Positions 1 to 9,302 of a stretch of DNA of 64,000 nucleotides are shown here, one piece after another. Both the position numbers and the translations under genes were made by a program. The notes under the pieces are model-generated. The model was not told where the DNA came from, did no database searches, and saw only the letters and a program-made list of their open reading frames with translations. Source of the DNA: Giardia muris (Eukaryota > Fornicata > Diplomonadida > Hexamitidae); the NCBI GenBank assembly GCA_006247105.1, contig CM016929.1, forward strand, positions 1 through 64,000, written 5' to 3'. The stretch's first letter is position 1, and every line of letters begins with the position of its first letter.

Positions 1-956
1 CTCTGTGCGTAGGTGGGAGATCTTGTCGTCCTGCTTGAGTGTTGTGCTTTCCATCTCGGTGAGCTGATTCTTGAGAGAAGTGATCTCCCCCCTCGCCTCA
101 GTAAGACTCTTCTCGGCCTCCTGTGCTCTCTTGTTCAGGGCCTCGTTCAGCTCGTGATTCTTCTTGGCCTCTTCGTTGGCCTTCTGGAACTGTTGTTTGA
201 GAGAGAAGTTTTCTTGATTAGATTGGGTTAGCCTCCTCTCTTTCTCATCTAGGGCATTCTTGGAAGAGGAGAGGTCTTTCTTGAGAGACTCGTTTTCAGT
301 GGTGAGTTCGTTGACACGATCCCCGGAGCCCAGGTACTTCACTGAGGTTATGTGGCGGGGGGATTCGCTCTGTGCCCTCGTTCTCGAGGAGCTGACGGAC
401 TCGGGTGAAGTTGCTCCTTTGAACTATTCTTTGCATGCCATTTGGCCGTGTGACCTTTGGAGTCCTTCATTCCCTGTTCGCATGGAAGAAGGAGCTCAAC
501 AACCTCGGGGTAGTTGAAGTAGGCTGCGAGCATGAGAGCCGTGGTTCCGGGGTGGAAGGTAACCCTATTATGAGCTGAAGTGAACTTCCATTCCTCTGTC
601 GTCTGCTTCCCGGCCTCAGACAGGAGGAGCCGGACGGAGTCTGTATTGCCATTGGAGGCTGCTAGCATCAATGCGGTCCAGCTGTCGCCTTTCTGTTTTC
701 CTACTTCATTCATAAGGAGAGGAATACAGTTGGCGTGGCCATCTCTTGCTGCATACATCAGTGCGGTCCACCCGTCATTTTCTTGTATCCCAATCTCCTT
801 CTCGAGGAGGGGGATGCAATTGGCATGGCCTCCTCTTACTGCCCACATCAGGGCCGTCTTGCCATCTTCATCCTGCTTCCCGATCTGATTGAGGTTCCTT
901 TTCACGCCCTCGAGGTCTCCTCTCCCGGCCGCCCTCATCAAACCCGTGATGGACAT
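1..956 (-). pseudogene. Frameshifted ankyrin / coiled-coil gene (protein 21.1 or ankyrin-kinase family), 3' part outside window
   Basis: From the ATG at 956 the frame encodes four to five ankyrin repeats (TALMWAVRGGHANCIPLLEKE type) closely matching the N-termini of the proteins at 24562 and 27110, then stops at 348. Homology does not stop there. Near 405-420 it moves to a second frame (VRQLLENEGTERI), and near 335-345 to a third frame that stays open to position 1 and encodes a heptad-rich coiled coil (SLKQQFQKANEEAKK). Two indels therefore interrupt what was an ankyrin-coiled-coil protein, possibly with a kinase beyond the window as in the 27110 gene. The ATG sits behind the same AT-rich leader as the two intact paralogs. 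A truncated 202-residue product from 348-956 remains possible, and assembly errors could mimic the indels. Confidence 0.8.
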
Positions 957-1135
957 TTTTGAACATCAAACATCCCCTTCACCAGCCTTCCACTGAGGCC
1001 CCCATCCGACACTCCGGGCATCCAACCACTACCAACGGCCTGTCCTGAGGACGGGAGGCCCACAGCTCTCCTCGGGGTGCTCTCGTCCCTGGATGAGCTC
1101 CCACTGGTCATCAGTCTCCCCTTATAGCCCCCAAC
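957..1135 (-). repeat. Left arm of inverted duplicated 5' flank
   Basis: Read on the minus strand, this stretch upstream of the ATG at 956 matches the plus-strand stretch upstream of the ATG at 24562 almost base for base. Shared landmarks are GGGAGACTGATGACCAGTGG, AGGGACGAGAGCACCCCGAG, TTGGTAGTGGTTGGATGCCC and GGAAGGCTGGTGAAGGGGAT. Differences are a few substitutions and a short indel near 1000. Similarity continues into both coding regions, so this is part of a segmental inverted duplication that includes the promoter region of an ankyrin gene. It carries no gene itself, and 1136-1329 shows nothing recognisable. Confidence 0.85.
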
Positions 1136-1329
1136 CCCCTGGTGAGGATCGGGCCCGTTCCCCTCTCGAGGACGAATGGTCTCTGACGAGAGCCGTGCCA
1201 GACAGAGAGAGGAGCCCACTGGCTTCCCGGGGACGGGTGCATCGATCTGGACGCCCCTCTGCTGTCGAGGGGATGCGAGATGGCGGGTCGGCCTTTTGAA
1301 CCGGAGGAGAGGGAGCTGGGGCTCGGAAA

Positions 1330-2328
1330 CATCCCCCACTCCTTTGATGGAGACATCGAGAGGGAAGGACGATCTCGATGAGGTCGGGGAGAGGAAGAAG
1401 GTGGCCGGACTGCACGGTGTGGCCGCACAGACTGCTTCCTCCTCTCAGAGGCGAACGAGGAAGGAGTGGACTCCCTCCCGGACCGCTCCCATGCTCCCAA
1501 CATGCCACGACCACCCCGAGGTCGTCGAGCCCTCCTCCCCACGAGCGAGGAGTGGAGGACTCCGGGGGGCACGGGAATGGTGGTCTGGGGACAGGAGGCT
1601 CCTCAAGAGGGGACAGACCCATCCCCCTCCAGGGAGCCACCGACGTCCTTGGAGTCCGTCACAACTGGGGACGTCGGGGGAGTCAGGAACACTACACGTG
1701 GGCATCGAGACTCATGGGATGCAGCCCTGATGATGGCCGCCTCTCACGGACGCCCCCCATCTGTCCGCCTGCTCCTTCCACTCGAGGGGGGGCTGTTCAA
1801 CAACCGGAAGGAGACGGCCCTGCTGCTTGCACTCCAGGAGGGCCGGGTCGAGTGCAAGACTCCTGGCGGACGAGGCGGCAGTCCACGAAGGGGACGGAAG
1901 AATGCACATCGAGGGGATCCGAAGGCTTGTTCGGGAGTGGCCTGACTCACTCTTCAAGGACGTATCGAGCAGTTGCAGATGCCCTGGAGGAGGCGGTCAT
2001 GCGGAAGGTACGGGAGAGGCTGGAGATGCTCAACCCGCACCACGTCCTTGCCCTCCTGTCCCCAATCGAGCAGTCGGAGGCCCGGGAGCTCGGAGAGATG
2101 GTCTGGTCGGCACTCTTCTGCGAGCCCGGAGCACTGGACGACGCCTTCTGTGAGGACGAAATGGTTGACGGGTGCGTCGTCTGCCTCTCACGCCAGAAGG
2201 ACGCGATCCTCCTTCCCTGCCGGCACCTCGTCGTCTGTGCGGACCGGATCGAGCACTGCTGTCCGTACTGCCGGGGGAAGGCCGACGAGGCCCTTGTCGT
2301 CGAGTATCCTGAGTGGCCGGATGCGTAG
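1330..2328 (+). pseudogene. Decayed ankyrin-repeat / RING-finger gene
   Basis: The last 316-residue frame (1378-2328) ends in a good MDM2/IAP-type RING (CVVC, then PCRHLVVCADR, then CCPYC), the same arrangement as in the intact 24562 protein. Upstream, ankyrin signatures are scattered over all three frames: PLMETSRG and DLDEVGERKK near 1343-1400, TDCFLLSEANEEGVD near 1428-1470, HDHPEVVE near 1505, HERGVEDSGGHG near 1545, and AALMMAASHGR with VRLLLPLEGG near 1725-1800. The ankyrin half must therefore carry several frameshifts. The RING half may still be open but has no convincing start of its own. The gene was probably an ankyrin-RING protein that has lost function. Confidence 0.75.
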
Positions 2329-2423
2329 CCATATGACCCCCTCTCCGGTCCATCCAGATGAGCTGGAGGTCTATAATGAGCTCGATGTCACCTCTCGCTC
2401 CAGGTCTCCCCTTCACCATTCAC
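2329..2423. other. Left boundary of the VSP array
   Basis: No gene is seen here. Bases about 2408-2423, read on the minus strand, continue past the U1 stop with the same GTGAATGGTGAAGGGG junction found between the VSP units. The array homology then ends. The left edge of the array therefore falls inside the junction motif, as if another unit had once followed or recombination broke at this element. Confidence 0.6.
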
Positions 2424-4313
2424 TCACTTCCCCCTGCACCCGAACCACCAACCGAGGAAGCCCCCGAGGCCTCCCAGGACCAGCAGGACGGCAATGACGA
2501 TCCCCGCAATGGCGCCCCCAGAGAGCCCCGAGGAGGAGGAGGAGGGGACGGCACTGCACTTCCCGTCGGTCGGGGCACTCCCGTCCCAGCACGTGATGCA
2601 GGCCGAGGCGGAGCACGTCGTGCAGCCACTGGGGCAGGCCGTGCAGTCAGAGGAGGAGGTGACGGAGGTCGTGTTGTAGTACCCGAGACCGCAGGACGTG
2701 CAGGTGGTGGCAGAGGAGCATGCCCCACACCCGGCCGGACAGAGGGTGAAGACGCCTGAGGTCGTATTGAGAGGGAAGGGGGAGCCACTGGCAGCCTGAG
2801 AGCACTGACCATTGGAGGCCGATGAGCACAGCTTGCTCCCGACGGAGCCCGTGGTCGTGGGATAGCAGCCCCCCTCGAAGAGGAAGTAGGCCGTCGAGCA
2901 GTTCTCGCACCTCGTGGCGGTCCCGTCGACAGGAGTCTTCCCGTCGGCCTTCTTGCAGACGTCGTTGGTGGTCGTCCTCGAGATGGTCGAACTGACCTCG
3001 AGGCACGTCCCGTCGATCGGAACGCTTCCCTTCTTGCACTCCTTGCACACCAGGGCCTCCCCGACGAGAAGCTGGTTGCTCCTGGCACAGAGGCCCGTCT
3101 TGTCCGCATCGAAGGAGGAGAGGCAGGAGGAGTTGGAGAGCATGCATCCGTTGAGGCAGGACGTGCAGGAGAAGGACGTGGAGTAGGTGCAGGTGTCGCA
3201 GTTCGCCTTCCCGTTCGTCGCGTCCCCGCAGAGGTAGAGCTTGGTGTCCTTGAGGAAGGCGATGGAGGTCGGGGTCGAGCAGGTCCCGTCTGCCGCCCGA
3301 GTCGTCATTGCACTGCACAGCTTGTTCCCGGGCTCCTTTGACTGGTTGTAGCACCCCCCGTTGAAGAGGAAGTGGGTGTTCGAGGACCCACAGGAGTCGC
3401 AGACCCCGACCTGGGTGTCCTCTTGGCTCGTCGTGCATGAGCTGGTCGGATCGGCCCCCCCTTCCACCTTTATACACCTCCCGTCGACGGGGGCGAGCCC
3501 CTTCCCGCACTTACCGCAGAGGACCTCGGACCAGCCCGGGACGGAGAAGGACTCGAGGCAGATCCCGAGGCTCTTGAGGCTCTCGGGGCTGAAGCAGCCG
3601 TCGTGGAAGAAGAGGCTCCCCTCCTTGCAGGCCGTGCACTTCCCGGCGCTGGAGGCAGGAGTGCAGGAGGAGGCACTGTCCTTGGGGACGCACTTCCCGT
3701 CGACGGGGACGTGAGTGGTACCATTGCACTCGAGACACACGAAGCTGGTCCCGATCTGCATGCAGCTCTTGCAGTTCTCGTCCGATGAGCAGTTGACACA
3801 GGAGGTGATCGTTGGTGCCTCGAGGCTCTCCACGACAGGCCCGAACCCGGAGGCGCACTCCGTGCAGGTCGGCTTGTCGGCGGCGGGGGAGGTGCAGGTC
3901 TTGCAGTTGGGAACCCCGTTCGTCTTATCATCACAGGTGTAGAGGCCTGATGGGTTGGAGTCGCTCCCCTTCACGAAGATGCCCGTCGCACCACTGGCCC
4001 TCTCTGAGCACTTCCCGTTCGATGCCGCCGAGCAGAGAGCAGCGCCCTCGCCTCCACTGGCCTGGTTGTAGCACCCCCCGTAGAAGAGGAAGTAGGTCCC
4101 TGTACATGCCGTGCAGACACCATTGGAACACGTGTTGCTCTCAATAGCCGAGCTGCACGTCCCGTCGATCGAGGCCTCGGTCGTGGTCGCGCACTCCTTG
4201 CAGACCCTCCCCAGCGTCCCGAGGTCGAGGCAGCTCCCCGTCTTGCTGTCGCCTGATGTCTCTCCTTCCGTGCACGAGAGGACTCTCGCGTTCTTCCCTC
4301 CCCCCTTCACCAT
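2424..4313 (-). CDS. Variant-specific surface protein unit U1 (class A), ATG present, no signal peptide
   Basis: Encodes 629 residues, a cysteine-rich VSP with dozens of CXXC motifs, GGCY motifs (YFLFYGGCYNQ, HFLFNGGCYNQ, YFLFEGGCYPT), a serine run, one hydrophobic transmembrane segment and the short cytoplasmic tail CRGK. VSPs coat the Giardia surface and are switched to vary the antigen. The ATG lies five bases after the stop of U2 and reads MVKGGGKNAR, which is not a signal peptide. Without one, entry into the secretory pathway is not expected. It is nearly identical to U3, differing at scattered residues. Expression from this start is doubtful because there is no promoter space. A role as a donor for gene conversion is possible. 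Confidence 0.85.
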   Translation of the reverse strand: MVKGGGKNARVLSCTEGETSGDSKTGSCLDLGTLGRVCKECATTTEASIDGTCSSAIESNTCSNGVCTACTGTYFLFYGGCYNQASGGEGAALCSAASNGKCSERASGATGIFVKGSDSNPSGLYTCDDKTNGVPNCKTCTSPAADKPTCTECASGFGPVVESLEAPTITSCVNCSSDENCKSCMQIGTSFVCLECNGTTHVPVDGKCVPKDSASSCTPASSAGKCTACKEGSLFFHDGCFSPESLKSLGICLESFSVPGWSEVLCGKCGKGLAPVDGRCIKVEGGADPTSSCTTSQEDTQVGVCDSCGSSNTHFLFNGGCYNQSKEPGNKLCSAMTTRAADGTCSTPTSIAFLKDTKLYLCGDATNGKANCDTCTYSTSFSCTSCLNGCMLSNSSCLSSFDADKTGLCARSNQLLVGEALVCKECKKGSVPIDGTCLEVSSTISRTTTNDVCKKADGKTPVDGTATRCENCSTAYFLFEGGCYPTTTGSVGSKLCSSASNGQCSQAASGSPFPLNTTSGVFTLCPAGCGACSSATTCTSCGLGYYNTTSVTSSSDCTACPSGCTTCSASACITCWDGSAPTDGKCSAVPSSSSSGLSGGAIAGIVIAVLLVLGGLGGFLGWWFGCRGK

Positions 4314-4317
4314 TCAC

Positions 4318-5796
4318 TCACTTCCCCCTGCACCCGAACCACCAACCGAGGAAGCCCCCGAGGCCTCCCAGGACCAGCAGGACGGCGATGACGATCCCCG
4401 CAATGGCACCCCCAGAGAGCCCCGAAGAACTGGAGGAGGGGGGAGAGGGGCAGGTCCCATTGAAGGATGACCCGTCCCAGCAGGTCGTGCAGGCCGTCGT
4501 GTTGCATCCCGTGCAGCCCGAGTGGTAGATCGAGCACGCCTTGCAGTCGGGGGTGGCAGAAGCATTGGTGTTGGCGTTGTAGTACCCGAAGCCGCAGGAC
4601 GTGCAGGTGACGGCACCGTTCGAGGAGGAGCAGGCCCCGCACCCCGGGACCTTCGAGGAGCAGGAGACGATGTTACCATTGTCGAGGTAGAGGCCCGAGG
4701 TGGCATTGACAGCTGTGCAGACCCCATTAGAGGCCTTGGTGCAGGCGCTCTTCCCGACCTCCGTGGAGGCGTTGTAGCAGCCCCCGTTGAGGAGGAAGAA
4801 GCTGGATCCACCTGCGTCCTGGCACTTCCCGCACCTCGTGGAGGACGCGTCGGGGGCGGTTCCGTCCTCCTTCTGGCAGATCTGGGTCGCCCTCGTCACG
4901 TTCGTCGAGGCGACCAGAAGGCATTCTCCGTTGATCGGGACGAAGCCCGGCTTGCACTCGGAGCAGACCGTCGTGTTCCCGACCAGGAACTGCTTCTCCT
5001 TCGCACAGACGCCCAGCTCGGCGGCCTTGAAGGTCGAGTAGCATCCCTCGAGGTAGGGGACGTATCCATTGAGGCAGGACGTGCAGTGTCCGGAGGAGTC
5101 GGTGCAGACCTTCTTGGTGGTCTCGTTTGCAAGAACACACCCCCCGTCGATCGGGACCTGACCAGTCGGACACTCGGTGCAGACGAGCCCCGGACCGAGG
5201 TTGGTGCAGGAGGTGCAGTTCTTGGGACAGGAGTCGCAGGACGTGATGACAAGGGAGGAGTTGTAGGTCGGGCCGAAGGAGGGGAGGCAGACCTTGCAGA
5301 TCTTCTCGTCCGTGTCGCACGTCTTGCAGTTCTGGATGGTACAGGCCTTGCAGGTCTTGCCAGTCTCTCCAACAAGGCCAAAGCCGGGAAGGCAGGTCTG
5401 ACAGGTGAAGGTGGTTGAGGACGACTCGTAGGTGCACGTCCCGCAGTTCTCTTTTCCTCCCGCATCTGTCGAGTTGTCACTGCAGAGGTAGAGCTTACCT
5501 CCATTGACGAAGGTGATGGCATCCGTGGCCGCCGCAGTACAAGCACCACTGGTGACGGTTGAGCAGAGCTTCTTCCCGACGTCACCCGTCTTGTTGTAGC
5601 ACCCACCATAGAAGAGGAAGTAGTCCGTTCCTGTTCCACATCCTGTGCAGACACCATCGGCACAAGTAGCATCCGAGACAGTAGTAGTCGGATTCGCTGC
5701 ACAAGCCCCATTGATCGGGGCCTGACTCGTGTCACTGCACTTCTTGCAGAACGTCCCCTCAACCCCCGGGATGGTGAAGGTCGAACCACCCCCGTC
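4318..5796 (-). pseudogene. VSP unit U2 (class B), open frame without a usable start
   Basis: An uninterrupted VSP frame of 492 codons with GGCY, CXXC, the transmembrane segment and CRGK. The junction ATG (about 5815-5817) is in frame but meets TGA at 5797-5799, seven codons in, where U10 has TGG. There is therefore a start, a nonsense codon and then an open VSP frame (DGGGSTFTIPGVEG). There is no signal peptide. The N-terminal third is shared with U5, and the C-terminal half with U4 and U6. It carries the variant SSGHCTSC where its relatives have SSGTCTSC. Best read as a silent cassette. Confidence 0.75.
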
Positions 5797-5821
5797 TCAT
5801 CCTTCCCCCTTCACCATTCAC

Positions 5822-7714
5822 TCACTTCCCCCTGCATCCGAACCACCAACCGAGGAAGCCCCCGAGGCCTCCCAGCACCAGCAGGACGGCGATGACGATC
5901 CCCGCAATGGCACCCCCCGAGAGCCCCGAGGAGCTGGAGGAGGGGACGGCACTGCACTTCCCGTCGGTCGGGGCACTCCCGTCCCAGCACGTGATGCAGG
6001 CCGAGGCGGAGCACGTCGTGCAGCCACTGGGGCAGGCCTTGCAGTCAGAGGAGGAGGTGACGGAGGTCGTGTTGTAGTACCCGAGACCGCAGGACGTGCA
6101 GGTGGTGGCAGAGGAGCATGCCCCACACCCGGCCGGACAGAGGGTGAAGACGCCTGAGGTCGTATTGAGAGGGAAGGGGGAGCCACTGGCAGCAGTAGTG
6201 CACTGACCATTGGAGGCCGATGAGCACAGCTTGCTCCCGACGGAGCCCGTGGTCGTGGGATAGCAGCCCCCCTCGAAGAGGAAGTAGGCCGTCGAGCAGT
6301 TCTCGCACCTCGTGGCGGTCCCGTCGACAGGAGTCGTCCCGTCGGCCTTCTTGCAGACGTCGTTGGTGGTCGTCCTCGAGATGGTCGAACTGACCTCGAG
6401 GCACGTCCCGTCGATCGGAACACTTCCCTTCTTGCACTCCTTGCACACCAGGGCCTCCCCGACGAGAAGCTGGTTGCTCCTGGCACAGAGGCCCGTCTTG
6501 TCCGCATCGAAGGAGGAGAGGCAGGAGGAGTTGGAGAGCATGCATCCGTTGAGGCAGGACGTGCAGGAGAAGGACGTGGAGTAGGTGCAGGTGTCGCAGT
6601 TCGCCTTCCCGTTCGTCGCGTCTCCGCAGAGGTAGAGCTTCCCGTCCTTGAGGAAGGCGATGGAGGTCGAGGTCGAGCAGGTCCCGTCTGCCGCCCGAGT
6701 CGTCATTGCACTGCACAGCTTGTTCCCGGGCTCCTTTGACTGGTTGTAGCACCCCCCGTTGAAGAGGAAGTGGGTGCTCGAGGACCCACAGGAGTTGCAG
6801 ACCCCGACCTGAGTTCCATCTTGGCTCGTCGTGCATGAGCTGGTCTGATCGGCCTTCCCCCCTTCCACCTTTATACACCTCCCGTCGACGGGGGCGAGCC
6901 CCTTCCCGCACTTACCGCAGAGGACCTCGGACCAGCCCGGGACGGAGAAGGACTCGAGGCAGATCCCGAGGCTCTTGAGGCTCTCGGGGCTGAAGCAGCC
7001 GTCGTGGAAGAAGAGGCTCCCCTCCTTGCAGGCCGTGCACTTCCCGGCGCTGGAGGCAGGAGTGCAGGAGGAGGCACTGTCCTTGGGGACGCACTTCCCG
7101 TCGACGGGGACGTGAGTGGTACCATTGCACTCGAGACACACGAAGCTGGTCCCGATCTGCATGCAGCTCTTGCAGTTCTCGTCCGATGAGCAGTTGACAC
7201 AGGAGGTGATCGTTGGTGCCTCGAGGCTCTCCACGACAGGCCCGAACCCGGAGGCGCACTCCGTGCAGGTCGGCTTGTCGGCGGCGGGGGAGGTGCAGGT
7301 CTTGCAGTTGGGAACCCCGTTCGTCTTATCATCACAGGTGTAGAGGCCTGATGGGTTGGAGTCGCTCCCCTTCACGAAGATGCCCGTCGCACCACTGGCC
7401 CTCTCTGAGCACTTCCCGTTCGATGCCGCCGAGCAGAGAGCAGCGCCCTCGCCTCCACTGGCCTGGTTGTAGCACCCCCCGTAGAAGAGGAAGTAGGTCC
7501 CTGTACATGCCGTGCAGACACCATTGGAACACGTGTTGCTCTCAATAGCCGAGCTGCACGTCCCGTCGATCGAGGCCTCGGTCGTGGTCGCGCACTCCTT
7601 GCAGACCCTCCCCAGCGTCCCGAGGTCGAGGCAGCTCCCCGTCTTGCAGTCGCCTGATGTCTCTCCTTCCGTGCACGAGAGGACTCTCGCGTTCTTCCCT
7701 CCCCCCTTCACCAT
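5822..7714 (-). CDS. VSP unit U3 (class A), ATG present, no signal peptide
   Basis: Encodes 630 residues. It is nearly identical to U1 through most of its length, including the MVKGGGKNAR start in the junction, the central LESFSVPGWSEVL block and the CSAVPSSSSSGLSGG tail. Differences cluster in short blocks: KADQTSSCTTSQDGTQ versus the shorter U1 version, and QCTTAASG versus QCSQAASG. This looks like patchy gene conversion after a U1-U2/U3-U4 pair duplication. It has CXXC, GGCY, a transmembrane segment and CRGK, but no signal peptide and no promoter space. Confidence 0.85.
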   Translation of the reverse strand: MVKGGGKNARVLSCTEGETSGDCKTGSCLDLGTLGRVCKECATTTEASIDGTCSSAIESNTCSNGVCTACTGTYFLFYGGCYNQASGGEGAALCSAASNGKCSERASGATGIFVKGSDSNPSGLYTCDDKTNGVPNCKTCTSPAADKPTCTECASGFGPVVESLEAPTITSCVNCSSDENCKSCMQIGTSFVCLECNGTTHVPVDGKCVPKDSASSCTPASSAGKCTACKEGSLFFHDGCFSPESLKSLGICLESFSVPGWSEVLCGKCGKGLAPVDGRCIKVEGGKADQTSSCTTSQDGTQVGVCNSCGSSSTHFLFNGGCYNQSKEPGNKLCSAMTTRAADGTCSTSTSIAFLKDGKLYLCGDATNGKANCDTCTYSTSFSCTSCLNGCMLSNSSCLSSFDADKTGLCARSNQLLVGEALVCKECKKGSVPIDGTCLEVSSTISRTTTNDVCKKADGTTPVDGTATRCENCSTAYFLFEGGCYPTTTGSVGSKLCSSASNGQCTTAASGSPFPLNTTSGVFTLCPAGCGACSSATTCTSCGLGYYNTTSVTSSSDCKACPSGCTTCSASACITCWDGSAPTDGKCSAVPSSSSSGLSGGAIAGIVIAVLLVLGGLGGFLGWWFGCRGK

Positions 7715-7718
7715 TCAC

Positions 7719-9278
7719 TCACTTCCCCCTGCACCCGAACCACCAACCGAGGAAGCCCCCGAGGCCTCCCAGGACCAGCAGGACGGCGATGACGATCCCC
7801 GCAATGGCACCCCCAGAGAGCCCCGAAGAACTGGAGGAGGGGGGAGAGGGGCAGGTCCCATTGAAGGATGACCCGTCCCAGCAGGTCGTGCAGGCCGTCG
7901 TGTTGCATCCCGTGCAGCCCGAGTGGTAGATCGAGCACGCCTTGCAGTCGGGGGTGGCAGAAGCATTGGTATTGGCGTTGTAGTACCCGAAGCCGCAGGA
8001 CGTGCAGGTGACGGCACCGCTCGAGGAGGTGCAGGCCCCGCACCCCGGGACCTTCGAGGAGCAGGAGACGAGGACGTTGTTGTCGAGGTAGAGGCCCGAG
8101 GTGGTATTGACAGCTGTGCAGACCCCATTAGAGGCCGTGGTGCAGGCGCTCTTCCCGACCTCCGTGGAGGCGTTGTAGCAGCCCCCGTTGAGGAGGAAGA
8201 AGTTAGTGTTCGAGGACCCGGTCACGTCCTGGCACTTCCCGCACCTCGTGGAGGACGCGTCGGGGGCGCTTCCGTCCTCCTTCTGGCAGATCTGGGTCGC
8301 CCTCGTCACGTTCGTCGAGGCGACCAGAAGGCATTCTCCGTTGATCGGGACGAAGCCCGGCTTGCACTCGGAGCAGACCGTCGTGTTCCCGACCAGGAAC
8401 TGCTTCTCCTTCGCACAGACGCCCAGCTCGGCGGCCTTGAAGGTCGAGTAGCATCCCTCGAGGTAGGGGACGTATCCATTGAGGCAGGACGTGCAGGTGC
8501 CGGAGGAGTCGGTGCAGACCTTGTCGTTCTTATCCACGCACGTCCCGTCGATCGGGGCCTGATCAGTCTGACACTCGGTGCAGACGAGCCCCGGACCGAG
8601 GTTGGTGCAGGAGGTGCAGTTCTTGGGACAGGAGTCGCAGGACGTGATGACAAGGGAGGAGTTGTAGGTCGGGCCGAAGGAGGGGAGGCAGGCCGAACAG
8701 GTCTTCTCGTCCGTGTCGCACGTCTTGCAGTTCTGGATGGTGCAGGCCTTGCAGGTCTTGTCGGCAAGAAGGCCGAAGCCGGGGCTGCAGGCGGAGCAGG
8801 TGTTCTCAGCACTCACCTGGGCACAGTTGGAGCACTTGGTGGTGTCACTACAGGAGACGCAGCTCCCGTCGGTCTTGGGGAGGTAGTCCTTGGCACAGGA
8901 GGTGCACTTGAAGGTCGAGTCATAGGTGCAGGTCTCGCAGTTCGCCTTCCCGTTTGTCGCATCACTGCAGAGGTAGAGGATGTCACTCATGACGAAGGTG
9001 ACCGCGTCCTTGTCCGGGGCAGCTGTGCACTTCCCCCCGGTGGCCGTCTTGCAGAGCTTGTTCCCGGGAGAGGTGTCCGTCTTGTAGCACCCCCCGTTGA
9101 AGAGGAAGTAGTCACCCGTCCCACACGACTCACACGTGCCATCGGCAGTCGACTTCTGAGTACAGTCACTGCCTGGAGTCCCACACACCCCATCGATCGG
9201 GGCCTGACTCGTGTCACTGCACTTCTTGCAGAACTCTCCCTCAACCCCCGGGATGGTGAAGGTCGAACCACCCCCGTC
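7719..9278 (-). pseudogene. VSP unit U4 (class B), open frame without a usable start
   Basis: The VSP frame is open for 519 codons from just after a TGA at 9279-9281. In this unit the G-run after the junction ATG is one base shorter than in U2, so the ATG at about 9294-9296 reads a different frame. The protein begins DGGGSTFTIPGVEGEFCKKC and contains NYFLF-type GGCYKTD, the ICN-like AKDYLPKTDG block and the class B centre, then the transmembrane segment and CRGK. There is no signal peptide. The C-terminal third is almost identical to U6. Confidence 0.75.
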
Positions 9279-9302
9279 TCATCCTTCCCCTTCACCATTC
9301 AC

